NCBI GenBank assembly: GCA_963797255.1
Contig: CAWCOV010000001.1
Location: 682,001 to 746,000, forward strand
DNA from: JANXZS01 sp963797255
GTDB taxonomy: Bacteria > Acidobacteriota > Terriglobia > Terriglobales > Acidobacteriaceae
DNA length: 64,000 bases
Reading direction: 5' to 3'
How positions within the stretch are numbered: position 1 is the first letter of the stretch; every line of letters begins with the position of its first letter. Made by a program: the position numbers and the translations under genes. Below the pieces are notes generated by a model, which saw nothing but the letters and a program-made list of their open reading frames with translations, searched no databases and was not told the DNA's origin. Positions 36,968 through 44,790 of the stretch are shown piece after piece.

Positions 36968-37378
36968 CTAGATCGTCCGTGGGCTAGTCGTCTGATGGAT
37001 CATCTCAAATAGCTTTCCACCAAGCCACGCTGTAGGAATTGCAAGCACGATGAGCGTCACGGGATACCAGTGCTGACCATACTGCGGACCTTTGTTCCAT
37101 GTAAGAGCAGCCCCCAATATGCTGACGGTAAATCCAATGCAACCCAGCACAATCGCATGCAACATGGGCCTGTATGGCGCCAGCCAGGCCGCAACATAGG
37201 CACCCAGAATGCCATATATCGTTCGATATACTGTCGCCAGGAGCAGCATCTTGTCACTGGCTGGTAGACCTTGCACGATCCAGCCGCTTGCCCGCAAAAG
37301 CGCGTCCGTGCACAGGGAAAGAATGATGCCTGTAAGCGCACCTGCAACCACTGCGAGAATACTTCTCCCTACGCGCAT
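36968..37378 (-). CDS. small four-pass membrane protein of unknown function
   Basis: The ATG at 37378 is preferred over the in-frame GTG at 37405 because GGAGAG lies just before it. The product is 136 residues, nearly all hydrophobic, with four membrane helices (SILAVVAGALTGIILSLC, MLLLATVYRTIYGILGAYVA, MLHAIVLGCIGFTVSILGA, WYPVTLIVLAIPTAWLGG). It is the third gene of an ArsR-SRPBCC-membrane protein set on the minus strand, with 37 bases from the SRPBCC stop to the chosen start. This trio is common in bacteria, but the role of the membrane member is unknown. Confidence 0.75.
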   Translation of the reverse strand: MRVGRSILAVVAGALTGIILSLCTDALLRASGWIVQGLPASDKMLLLATVYRTIYGILGAYVAAWLAPYRPMLHAIVLGCIGFTVSILGAALTWNKGPQYGQHWYPVTLIVLAIPTAWLGGKLFEMIHQTTSPRTI

Positions 37379-37415
37379 GGGACTCTCCGTTCTGTCATAG
37401 CTCACCTTGCGTCAT

Positions 37416-37910
37416 TCAATTCACGTGCGATTGAAGAACTTCATCCAGCCTGTTGTAGCCTGCCGACATGCCCTGTTCCATCGGAGACTTGATAACAACG
37501 TCGCGCGCTTCTCGCGATTCATATTGAATCGTCTGTGTGAGAAGAGTCTTTCCATCCTTCTCCGACAATACGATCGTACCCAGCGCTTCTCCTGGGTACC
37601 ACGACTGATCAAACTTCTCCGTCGAAACCAGCTTTTCCGGAACGACGATCTCGCGAAGAACGCAGCTCATACCCATCTCAGTTCCGTCCGGACCACGCCA
37701 TACGTAGCGAGACGTTGTGCCCACCTTCAGATCAATCTCGCACACCGGCATCGTCCAGCCCGGCGGCCCCAACATCCACTGCTGTACAAGTTCCGGCTTG
37801 GTAAGTGCCTCGAAGACCAGACTGCGCGGCGCATTAAATGTGCGAGTTATCACGATCTCCCTGTCGCCGCTCGTTGTCAGCTTTAGATTCCCAGTGCTCA
37901 TCTTCATCAT
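37416..37910 (-). CDS. SRPBCC (AHSA1/START-like) domain protein
   Basis: The 164-residue soluble protein has the helix-grip fold of AHSA1-type SRPBCC proteins: REIVITRTFNAPRSLVFEAL at the N-terminus, then PELVQQWMLGPPGW, RYVWRGPDGTEMGM and a C-terminal helix (EQGMSAGYNRLDEVL). Such proteins bind hydrophobic ligands, and many sit beside an ArsR regulator, as here. The true start may be the ATG at 37901, nine bases after AGGAG, because the first ATG directly abuts it. It lies 10 bases after the ArsR gene and is surely co-transcribed. The ligand is unknown. Confidence 0.88.
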   Translation of the reverse strand: MMKMSTGNLKLTTSGDREIVITRTFNAPRSLVFEALTKPELVQQWMLGPPGWTMPVCEIDLKVGTTSRYVWRGPDGTEMGMSCVLREIVVPEKLVSTEKFDQSWYPGEALGTIVLSEKDGKTLLTQTIQYESREARDVVIKSPMEQGMSAGYNRLDEVLQSHVN

Positions 37911-37920
37911 CTCCTGTGTT

Positions 37921-38286
37921 TCATTTGTGTCGCTTCTTGCTTTTGGCCTTCAACACATCCAGCAACGCATCCAGATGCTCGAATCTGTTCTCCCAGAATT
38001 TGCGATACTCTTCCAGCCAATCACTTGCCTGCGCAAGCGGTAATGGCTCCAGATGTCTTGGCCGGCGCTGCGCATCTTGTCCTCGCGAAATAAGGCCGGC
38101 CCGCTCCAGCACCTTGAGATGCTTTGAGATTGCCGGTTGACTCATCTCGAAGGGCTCCGCCAACTCCAGCACCGAAGCATCGCCCTCAGAAAGACGCGCC
38201 AGAATGGCCCTCCGGGTAGGATCGGCCAGTGCCGCGAAGGTTGCGTCTAAGACGGAACTCCGACTTTGATAACCAGATGGTTGCAT
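37921..38286 (-). CDS. ArsR/SmtB-type winged-helix repressor
   Basis: The 121-residue protein has the ArsR winged helix: ALADPTRRAILARLSEGD, SVLELAEPFEMSQPAISKHL (recognition helix) and VLERAGLISRGQDAQRR. No metal-binding cysteine pair (CxC) is present in the recognition helix, so it belongs to the non-metal group that is usually paired with SRPBCC proteins. It heads the three-gene minus-strand operon and probably represses it, using the inverted repeat just before its own start. The C-terminal extension is basic (KAKSKKRHK). Confidence 0.9.
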   Translation of the reverse strand: MQPSGYQSRSSVLDATFAALADPTRRAILARLSEGDASVLELAEPFEMSQPAISKHLKVLERAGLISRGQDAQRRPRHLEPLPLAQASDWLEEYRKFWENRFEHLDALLDVLKAKSKKRHK

Positions 38287-38295
38287 AACTGATTG

Positions 38296-38314
38296 GTAAT
38301 GTAATACGCATTAC
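38296..38314. promoter_or_regulatory. inverted repeat at the arsR-type promoter
   Basis: GTAATG (38296-38301) and CATTAC (38309-38314) are perfect six-base arms around seven bases, starting 10 bases upstream of the repressor start. Position and shape fit an autoregulatory ArsR-family operator. Binding is inferred. Confidence 0.5.
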
Positions 38315-38357
38315 GATTTCCGTCAAGCCCAATTTGAAAAATTTCAGCCGAGAATAT

Positions 38358-40313
38358 CTATCCCTTGAAAATAGTGTGGGGGATCAGTTTCCAGTAGTCT
38401 TCCTGGTTTGCGTCGTCCATGCAGGCCTGGATAATTTTTCGCCCAAGCGGATCGAGTTCCGGCGTATCGAACGCCCTCAATTCGCGTTTGAAGAATTCGC
38501 GCCACTGCCTCGCGCCTTCCTCAAACACTTCTGGGCCGCCCTGCAACTGGTCTTCGACGTGCAGAAATACCGGCGGAATCAACGATCCTTCTACGCGGAT
38601 CTGCTGCGGCACATAACCCAGCAGCGGGAGGGAGCATTCACTCAGTTGATCGCGATGGAAGCGCGCGCTGCCGCGCCGGGCAAGGTATTCACGGGCAATC
38701 CACTCTCCCATAAAGCCAACCCGCCAGGCGCCAATGTATTGGTTCGGAATCAGCACATGTCGCGTGTCGGTATTCTCAAGGATCTGCTGCAGCAGCAAAT
38801 TTGCCTGATCTACCCGCCTGCCCGTGCAGAAGGCCCAATACGATCCCACACCTTCTGACTGCATTCCGATCGATTCCTGAATGCTGGGGTTCGCATGACC
38901 TCTGGGAGCTACCATTCTCCACAACCACGCCAGCGCGGGGCTAAGAATGTGAAGCATACCGATGATGCCGTAGAGGCGGCTGTCTTTGTGAGTTGGGGGG
39001 CAGCGTACGCCGAAGCTTCGAATGCTCACGGATACCGGTCCGGTGCTCACCTCGGGCACAAGCTCACGCGGAATAATTACTCGCGGATTCGTATTCGCCT
39101 TTCCCGGTGCGTCTTCGATGTGCTCCCACGTCAGGCAATTTCCGCCAGGAACAATATAGTGATTCAGAAAGATAAGCGGCTTTGGCGGCTGAATGCACAA
39201 CCTTTCGAGATCGGGATCCGTGCCGTATTTCTTGATGTGATCGACGCGCACAAACCATCCACTCTCTGCGTCACGAATGTTCAATTTTGTCTGGCCTTCG
39301 TTGTAGTGGGGATGAGCGCATGCCATATCGTCGGCCATGGGATTCAGGCGGCAAGCTTCCGGGAGCACCAGCGTCCGCTCTTCTCCGGTGACCATGTTCT
39401 TACCAATCAGCAGCCGCCCGTCTTCCATGCGGTGTATGTGTTCCGTCATTTCGCTCTTGCCGCCACCGGACGCCCCTTCGTGCATGATGACAATCTCGTT
39501 GTCATACGGCGTCACCACGCCGACAGCCGCGCAATGATTGGTCGTCCAACCCTCACGCTCGCCAATGTCCAGAAGAATCGAGTACACGCCCTTCTTCGCG
39601 CTCGGCCCGGGATACAGGTTGTAGGCGTAAATCTCCTGATGTGTCTGCGTGCGGAAATGAACGACGACCTGCTTGCCTTCGAAATTTGTGTGCCGAAAAG
39701 GTGGGGCAATGAACAGCACTCCGCCATTCAGCCGAAAATCGGCAGGGACCCGGTCACCCGGGATCATTCCCTGCAAATCCGCCAGCGCGCCGGCAAAGAA
39801 GCCTGCCTGCCGGGGAATAATCAACAACGATCCGTAGTGCAATTCGTCTGGGCCGGAGTAGAACGGGGTCACAATCAACTCTTGTGTCTTCAGCCAGCCG
39901 AGTGTCTTTTGCCGCGTCTGATCGAACGATTCACCAAAACGCTGCTGGTATGTTGGCTTATCCGTCGGCATGGTATCGCCAATCACCATGGCATCTGGAT
40001 CGCGGCGGCGCATACGCGCGTCGGGAAAGTTCACGGCGAGCCCGTTGCGCGCCTTGGTGACCACCGCTTCAACAACGCGGCCTTTTCCCGGAACGTCGAA
40101 TGCGACCTCAAATTCGCCCTTGTCTTCGCGATTGGAGTGGTTCCAGTTCGTGGTGCCTGTCTCGCGGCCAAGCGCCCAATCCAGCAAATCCTCGCGGCTA
40201 TTCGGCACGTGAATACGCGGTGCCGCACTCAGAACTTCGATGACATGCGCGGGTAGACCAAGGCTGGTCCAATCAGACTTGAAGCTAATGGTTTTGCTGA
40301 AATTGTCGGCCAT
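38358..40313 (-). CDS. DUF4914 family protein with a PEPCK-like P-loop
   Basis: The 651-residue soluble protein has the full length of the DUF4914 family. The central HEGASGGGKSEMTEHI (from H278; loop G280-K286) is a kinase-1a-like P-loop of the phosphoenolpyruvate carboxykinase type, preceded by a conserved Asp-rich region and followed by NPMADDMACAHPHYNEGQ. The C-terminal half has ESIGMQSEGVGSYWAFCTGRR and LIPNQYIGAWRVGFMGEW. The fold suggests a nucleotide-dependent kinase or carboxykinase-like enzyme, but no reaction is established. It is monocistronic, flanked by the arsR-type operon downstream and divergent from the serine hydrolase. Confidence 0.85.
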   Translation of the reverse strand: MADNFSKTISFKSDWTSLGLPAHVIEVLSAAPRIHVPNSREDLLDWALGRETGTTNWNHSNREDKGEFEVAFDVPGKGRVVEAVVTKARNGLAVNFPDARMRRRDPDAMVIGDTMPTDKPTYQQRFGESFDQTRQKTLGWLKTQELIVTPFYSGPDELHYGSLLIIPRQAGFFAGALADLQGMIPGDRVPADFRLNGGVLFIAPPFRHTNFEGKQVVVHFRTQTHQEIYAYNLYPGPSAKKGVYSILLDIGEREGWTTNHCAAVGVVTPYDNEIVIMHEGASGGGKSEMTEHIHRMEDGRLLIGKNMVTGEERTLVLPEACRLNPMADDMACAHPHYNEGQTKLNIRDAESGWFVRVDHIKKYGTDPDLERLCIQPPKPLIFLNHYIVPGGNCLTWEHIEDAPGKANTNPRVIIPRELVPEVSTGPVSVSIRSFGVRCPPTHKDSRLYGIIGMLHILSPALAWLWRMVAPRGHANPSIQESIGMQSEGVGSYWAFCTGRRVDQANLLLQQILENTDTRHVLIPNQYIGAWRVGFMGEWIAREYLARRGSARFHRDQLSECSLPLLGYVPQQIRVEGSLIPPVFLHVEDQLQGGPEVFEEGARQWREFFKRELRAFDTPELDPLGRKIIQACMDDANQEDYWKLIPHTIFKG

Positions 40314-40456
40314 GATCTATCCTCTCAAACATTTCCGCAATCGGATGTGACAAAGGACATAGTCTTCGCGTGGCAAGATCATATTTGCCGCAGAATTGTC
40401 CGTTCGCCACGTAAAATCCTCCTGACTTCCTGACAAACCATTCTGGAGCTTGCTAA

Positions 40457-41716
40457 ATGGCGCACGCTGTCCCATCCCTGCATAAGTACGCTTTCTTAAC
40501 GGTGCTTGTGCTCTCTACCTTCTTGCCTTTAACCGCGCAGAAGATCTCAACCGCGCCAGTAGACATGGACCAGGCACGACTGGATGCCATTCACACACGC
40601 CTGCAGGAATTGGTAGACGATAAGCAAATTCCCGGTGCCGTTTACCTCATTGCTCATCATGGCCGCGTCGCGGCGTATGACACCGTGGGCTGGGCAAACA
40701 TCGAAGACAAGAAACAGATGCGCAAAGACAGCATTTTCCAAGTGATGTCCATGACCAAGAACTTCACCGGCGTTTGCATCATGATGCTGGTGGAAGAGGG
40801 CAGGATCGATCTACGACGCCCAGTCGAGTACTACCTTCCCGAATTCAAAAATATTCTCGTCGAAGAAACTCTTCCTGACGGTTCGGTGATCACGCGCAAG
40901 CCGAAACTTCCGCCCACGGTCTGGCAGTTGATGGATCATACCTCCGGTCTCGATGGCGACCCCAGCGGCGCGCTCGAGGACAATCCCCGCACGCTCCGCG
41001 TTCCCCTTGCTGATGCCGTAAAGTTCTACGGTCAAAGCCGCCTGCTCTTCGAGCCCGGCACCCGTTGGAAGTACAGCAACCTGGGCATCGCCACACTCGG
41101 CCGAATCATCGAGGTCATTACAAGTGAACAATATGTTTCTTACATCAGCAAGCGCCTCTTGCAGCCGCTCGGCATGAACGACAGCTTCTTTTTCGCGCCC
41201 GCGGACAAGAAGGACCGCATCGCACTCGTTTACAAACACGTGGACGGGAAGCAGGTGAGATCGGGTAGTGAGGTGCTTGCTGGCGATCCCACGCTCTATC
41301 GCGCAGGAGCCAAGTATTCAGCCCCGGAATTTGGACTCTACTCCACCGCCGCCGATTTGTTGCGTTTTTACCAGATGCTACTTAACGGAGGCACATTGGA
41401 AGGCCATCGCTACCTCTCGCGGCAATCTGTCGAAACCATGACCCGGGTCTTCACTCCGGATGTAAAGCCCTCCGGATGGCTGGGTGGCACGGGATACGGA
41501 TTGACCTTCGAGATCGTCAATCAACCCGAGGGCACATTGCTACTGCACTCTCCAGGAACATTCGGACACGGCGGCGCATTTGGCACTGAGGGTTGGATCG
41601 ACCCGAAGAACGACCTTATCCGCATCATGCTGGTGCAATCGTCTGACGGCGGTGGCGCAGCTCCACGGTCTGTTGTCATGCAAATGGGCGAAGCTGCAGT
41701 TCTGGATGGGAGATGA
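40457..41716 (+). CDS. exported serine hydrolase, class C beta-lactamase/esterase family
   Basis: A signal peptide (FLTVLVLSTFLPLTAQ) leads into a beta-lactamase-fold domain. The catalytic SxxK is SMTK (S98-K101), the tyrosine motif is YSN (Y206), and the third box is HGG (H371) in FGHGGAFGTEGW. The product is 419 residues. The HGG box in place of KTG is usual for esterases, D-aminopeptidases and EstB-like enzymes rather than true beta-lactamases, so drug resistance should not be assumed. It stands alone and converges on the sigma-54 activator gene. Confidence 0.9.
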   Translation: MAHAVPSLHKYAFLTVLVLSTFLPLTAQKISTAPVDMDQARLDAIHTRLQELVDDKQIPGAVYLIAHHGRVAAYDTVGWANIEDKKQMRKDSIFQVMSMTKNFTGVCIMMLVEEGRIDLRRPVEYYLPEFKNILVEETLPDGSVITRKPKLPPTVWQLMDHTSGLDGDPSGALEDNPRTLRVPLADAVKFYGQSRLLFEPGTRWKYSNLGIATLGRIIEVITSEQYVSYISKRLLQPLGMNDSFFFAPADKKDRIALVYKHVDGKQVRSGSEVLAGDPTLYRAGAKYSAPEFGLYSTAADLLRFYQMLLNGGTLEGHRYLSRQSVETMTRVFTPDVKPSGWLGGTGYGLTFEIVNQPEGTLLLHSPGTFGHGGAFGTEGWIDPKNDLIRIMLVQSSDGGGAAPRSVVMQMGEAAVLDGR

Positions 41717-41851
41717 TCTCAGGCAGACAGCTGGGCATTCTGAAATGCACACGGCATCACGGGAAGGTGAAGATACTTCATATTCCCGTGACCCGGATGA
41801 GATCACTAACTGCGAGGGGACACAGCGAGCGTGGGTGGATGGAAAGATTAG

Positions 41852-42862
41852 TTATCGGTCTGAGAGACCCGCATCGCGAATCTTGTAGAGCAACGCGCGA
41901 TAGCTGATATGCAACTCTCGCGCCGCCTTCCTGCGATTCCACTGGTTGGCCTCGAGACTCCGAAGGATGAGCGTACGCTCAGCCGCTAACGCCGCTTCCC
42001 TCGCCAGCACTTTGAGTTGAACTGGCCCTGCCGCGCGCGGTTGTTCCGCTTCTACTTGCTGAACACGTTGCGGTCGTACATCTGCGTTCATCACCTGTTC
42101 AGAGCCCAGAATGATGTAACGCGCGACCCAATTCTCTAATTCTCGTATGTTCCCCGGCCAATTCCATTTTTGCAAGAGTGCCAGCACGGACTTGGAAGGA
42201 GGCGGAACGTCCCGCTGGAATTTGTTGCTTAACTTCATGAAGAGAAAATCAACAAGCAATTCAATGTCTTCGCGGCGCTCCCGGAGCGGGGGAAGATGCA
42301 GGCTCACCACGTCGATGCGATAGAAAAGATCCTGGCGAAACGTTCCCTTCTCAATCGCAGCTTCAAGATCGGTATTGGTCGCACAAAGTATGCGGAGCTT
42401 CACCCGTAAAGTTTCCCGTCCACCTATTCGGCTGAAAGTGCCGTCCTGTAGCAGGTGAAGCAATTTCGTCTGGAGATCCGGAGCCATATCACCGACTTCA
42501 TCCAGGAAAAGTGTTCCCTCGTTGGCTGCTTCCACACGTCCTGGTTTCGTATCAAGCGCACCGGTAAAAGCGCCCTTCTCATAGCCGAAAAGCTCACTCT
42601 CGAGCAACGGACCCGGAATGGCGGCGCAATTCACCTTGACGAAGGGTCCGTCCTTCACAAGAGAATGGATGTGCAGGTATTTCGCAATAACCTCTTTGCC
42701 AGTGCCACTCTCACCTCGAAGAAGGATCGGAATGTCCGTTGGGGCAATCCTTTCGGCCTTCTTCTTGATTTGGGCCATCGCCTTCGAAACTCCGAAGACG
42801 GTCGCCTCGTCGGGTATGCCTTCAGTTGCGAGCGATTCTGGTCGTGTCTCGGGGAAATCCAT
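41852..42862 (-). CDS. sigma-54-dependent activator without a receiver domain
   Basis: The 336-residue protein starts almost directly with the AAA+ domain: Walker A GESGTGKE (50-57), GAFTGA (97-102, the loop that contacts sigma-54), Walker B GTLFLDEVGDM and the arginine finger region FRQDLFYRIDVVSLHLPPLRER. The C-terminus is a Fis-type helix-turn-helix (NRRKAARELHISYRALLYKI). With no N-terminal sensory domain it resembles PspF-type activators that are controlled by a partner protein. Its helix-turn-helix is nearly the same as that of the activator at 44791, so the two may share targets. Confidence 0.92.
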   Translation of the reverse strand: MDFPETRPESLATEGIPDEATVFGVSKAMAQIKKKAERIAPTDIPILLRGESGTGKEVIAKYLHIHSLVKDGPFVKVNCAAIPGPLLESELFGYEKGAFTGALDTKPGRVEAANEGTLFLDEVGDMAPDLQTKLLHLLQDGTFSRIGGRETLRVKLRILCATNTDLEAAIEKGTFRQDLFYRIDVVSLHLPPLRERREDIELLVDFLFMKLSNKFQRDVPPPSKSVLALLQKWNWPGNIRELENWVARYIILGSEQVMNADVRPQRVQQVEAEQPRAAGPVQLKVLAREAALAAERTLILRSLEANQWNRRKAARELHISYRALLYKIRDAGLSDR

Positions 42863-43182
42863 GAAAGATCATCCTCTGTGTATTCAATGCAAGCAACGCG
42901 GCTACCAACATCAAACCATCCGTGCGTTCACGCAAAAAATAGCTATTACCTTGAAAATAAGTCAGTTATAGAGAGGCACAAGGAGTTGGCGCCTTTTCCC
43001 GCATTAAGTGATGGCCCCGAACTGTTGCATACTCTTGCATTTATTTACTGTTAAGACGAAATTCCCATACGATTGAGTTGTTCGCAAGACTAACCTAAGT
43101 TGTCCAAATGGAACACATTGTGGGCCCTCTGAAACAATTTTTTTGAGCAGTAGGAACCCGCAGAGAGTCAGGGGAAAACGGG
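42863..43182. other. divergent promoter region of activator and epimerase genes
   Basis: This 320-base AT-richer spacer was searched for a sigma-54 -24/-12 element. Two near matches exist (GGCAC before TTGG around 42976-42991, and TGGCCC before TTGCAT around 43012-43030), but both have the wrong GG-GC spacing. A short purine-rich ribosome binding site (CAGGGGA) precedes the epimerase ATG. Nothing else was recognised. Confidence 0.4.
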
Positions 43183-44157
43183 ATGGCGCGCTACTTAATA
43201 ACCGGAATCGCAGGCTTCATCGGTTCGACAATTGCCCACACACTGGTAGACCAGGGACACGAGGTACGAGGCATCGACAACCTCTCCACCGGCAGTCTGG
43301 ATAACCTCGCCGATATTCAGCATTCGATCTCATTTAAACAGGCAGACCTCATCGATCTGGAAGCGTTAAAGCTTGCATGCGAGGGCGTCGATTGCGTGCT
43401 GCACCAGGCCGCATTGGCCTCGGTACCGCGATCAGTGAAAGATCCCCTTGGCACACACGAGTCGAATATCAACGGGACGCTCAATCTCCTGGTTGCGGCT
43501 CGTGATGCTGGCGTTCGCAGGGTGGTTTATGCTGCCTCGTCCTCGGCCTATGGCGACCAGCCTACCCAGCCTAAACACGAGGCGATGTTGCCTAATCCCC
43601 TGTCGCCTTACGCGGTCCAGAAATTGACGGGTGAGTACTACATGCAGGCATTCTGGCGCTGTTATGGGCTCGAGACAGTGTGCCTCCGATACTTCAATAT
43701 TTTTGGTCCTCGCCAGGCCGCAGACTCACCGTATTCGGGCGTTATTGCGCAGTTCACATTCAAGATGATGGCAGGAGTTTCGCCAACCATCTTCGGCACT
43801 GGCGAACAGAGTCGAGATTTCACGTTCGTGGCGAACGCCGTGAACGCCAACCTTCTCGCCGCGGTTGCACCTGCAGCCGCTGTGGCCGGCAATGTCTACA
43901 ACATTGGGACAGGACGAAGCCAGAACCTCAACGAGGTCTATGCGGCCATTGCGGGTCAATTGGGCTTCTCTGGCAGCCCGGTCTACGGACCACCCCGCGA
44001 AGGCGACATCGCCCACTCACTAGCAAGCATCGAACGTGCACAAAATGATCTTGGATACCGTCCCCTGACGGATTTTTCCGAAGGACTTCGCAAAACGGTG
44101 GACTGGTATTTGGAAACTAGACCCGCCAGTGCTTCAAAATCCTCCCCCCAAGGCTAA
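43183..44157 (+). CDS. NAD-dependent sugar-nucleotide epimerase/dehydratase (GalE/WbpP type)
   Basis: The 324-residue extended short-chain dehydrogenase has the NAD motif TGIAGFIGS near the N-terminus. DNLSTGSLDNL and the catalytic YAVQK (Y143, K147) follow, with the serine in AASSSAYGD and a late FTFVANAVNANLLA. The pattern LASVPRSVKDPLGTHESNI and the N-terminus fit UDP-glucose or UDP-N-acetylglucosamine 4-epimerases (WbpP-like) used for surface polysaccharide. Substrate size is not determined from sequence. It lies between two sigma-54 activators, which suggests regulated exopolysaccharide or lipopolysaccharide synthesis, though no glycosyltransferase is adjacent. Confidence 0.88.
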   Translation: MARYLITGIAGFIGSTIAHTLVDQGHEVRGIDNLSTGSLDNLADIQHSISFKQADLIDLEALKLACEGVDCVLHQAALASVPRSVKDPLGTHESNINGTLNLLVAARDAGVRRVVYAASSSAYGDQPTQPKHEAMLPNPLSPYAVQKLTGEYYMQAFWRCYGLETVCLRYFNIFGPRQAADSPYSGVIAQFTFKMMAGVSPTIFGTGEQSRDFTFVANAVNANLLAAVAPAAAVAGNVYNIGTGRSQNLNEVYAAIAGQLGFSGSPVYGPPREGDIAHSLASIERAQNDLGYRPLTDFSEGLRKTVDWYLETRPASASKSSPQG

Positions 44158-44790
44158 AACAGGAAAAATGCAGTGCGGTGGCGTTATCAATGCAATGGAT
44201 GGAATTTCTCTCGATTTGTCACGGTCCTCGATGCGAGACCTTCGAGATGCAAAGACGTTCCATCTTTTAAATGAGTACGTGATGGTTACCAATGTATGGA
44301 CTAGTAACTACCAGATTATTGTCCAATATGTGTGAAGCATTAGAAAAACACCATTACGGGATGTTTCATTTAGTAGCTCATTCCATTACACTTACATCTA
44401 CTTTTCGAGCTGTGCAAAGTAAATGCACATGGCCTGCAAGTTTTTTGTTTGACACTTTGGAGGGATAGCGCTACATTCTGCGTGTTTCCGGGATGCATGT
44501 GCACTTTCATAGCATCTGGAGCAAAGGATCGAGTAACCGTAACAGCAGTTACGAGGAGAATCTGGAGAGCGTATTCCCGATCACCTCGCAATATTTTTTG
44601 CCTTTCGCCCCAAAGGCGTTGAGGCATGCAGCAATTTTTCTTTGGTTCTCTTGGCTTCCTGGACACCCGTAAGCGGGGTGCCACAGCAGCCTCGCTTTAT
44701 AAGTCAAGAATCGTGTCCCGGCGAGTTCCGGGAGTCTGTCGCAGTCCATTTTATTGCACTTCTTTCTTCAATTTCCCCGAGGTATTCTCC
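44158..44790. other. long untranslated region before the NtrC-type gene
   Basis: This 633-base stretch between the epimerase and the activator holds no recognised protein gene. It contains a good promoter at 44449-44477. The remaining 300-base leader is unexplained; a 59-codon frame at 44493-44672 (starting MHVHFHSIWS) has no detected similarity or ribosome binding site and is not called. No terminator was seen directly after the epimerase. Confidence 0.5.
44449..44477 (+). promoter_or_regulatory. sigma70-type promoter of the NtrC-type activator gene
   Basis: A perfect -35 TTGACA (44449-44454), a 17-base spacer and the -10 TACATT (44472-44477) lie about 315 bases before the ATG at 44791. This implies a leader RNA of about 300 bases. 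Confidence 0.55.

Noticed and set aside
38895..40256. 453-codon plus-strand open frame
   Set aside because: Antisense shadow of the DUF4914 gene, caused by high GC at third positions.
40457..41716. Antibiotic-resistance beta-lactamase
   Set aside because: The third motif is HGG rather than KTG and the protein fits the esterase/peptidase branch of the family.
42950..43060. Possible sigma-54 promoter before the epimerase
   Set aside because: Both candidate elements have 12 bases instead of 10 between GG and GC.
44493..44672. 59-codon frame in the leader of the NtrC-type gene
   Set aside because: No ribosome binding site or known similarity; kept only as a remark.
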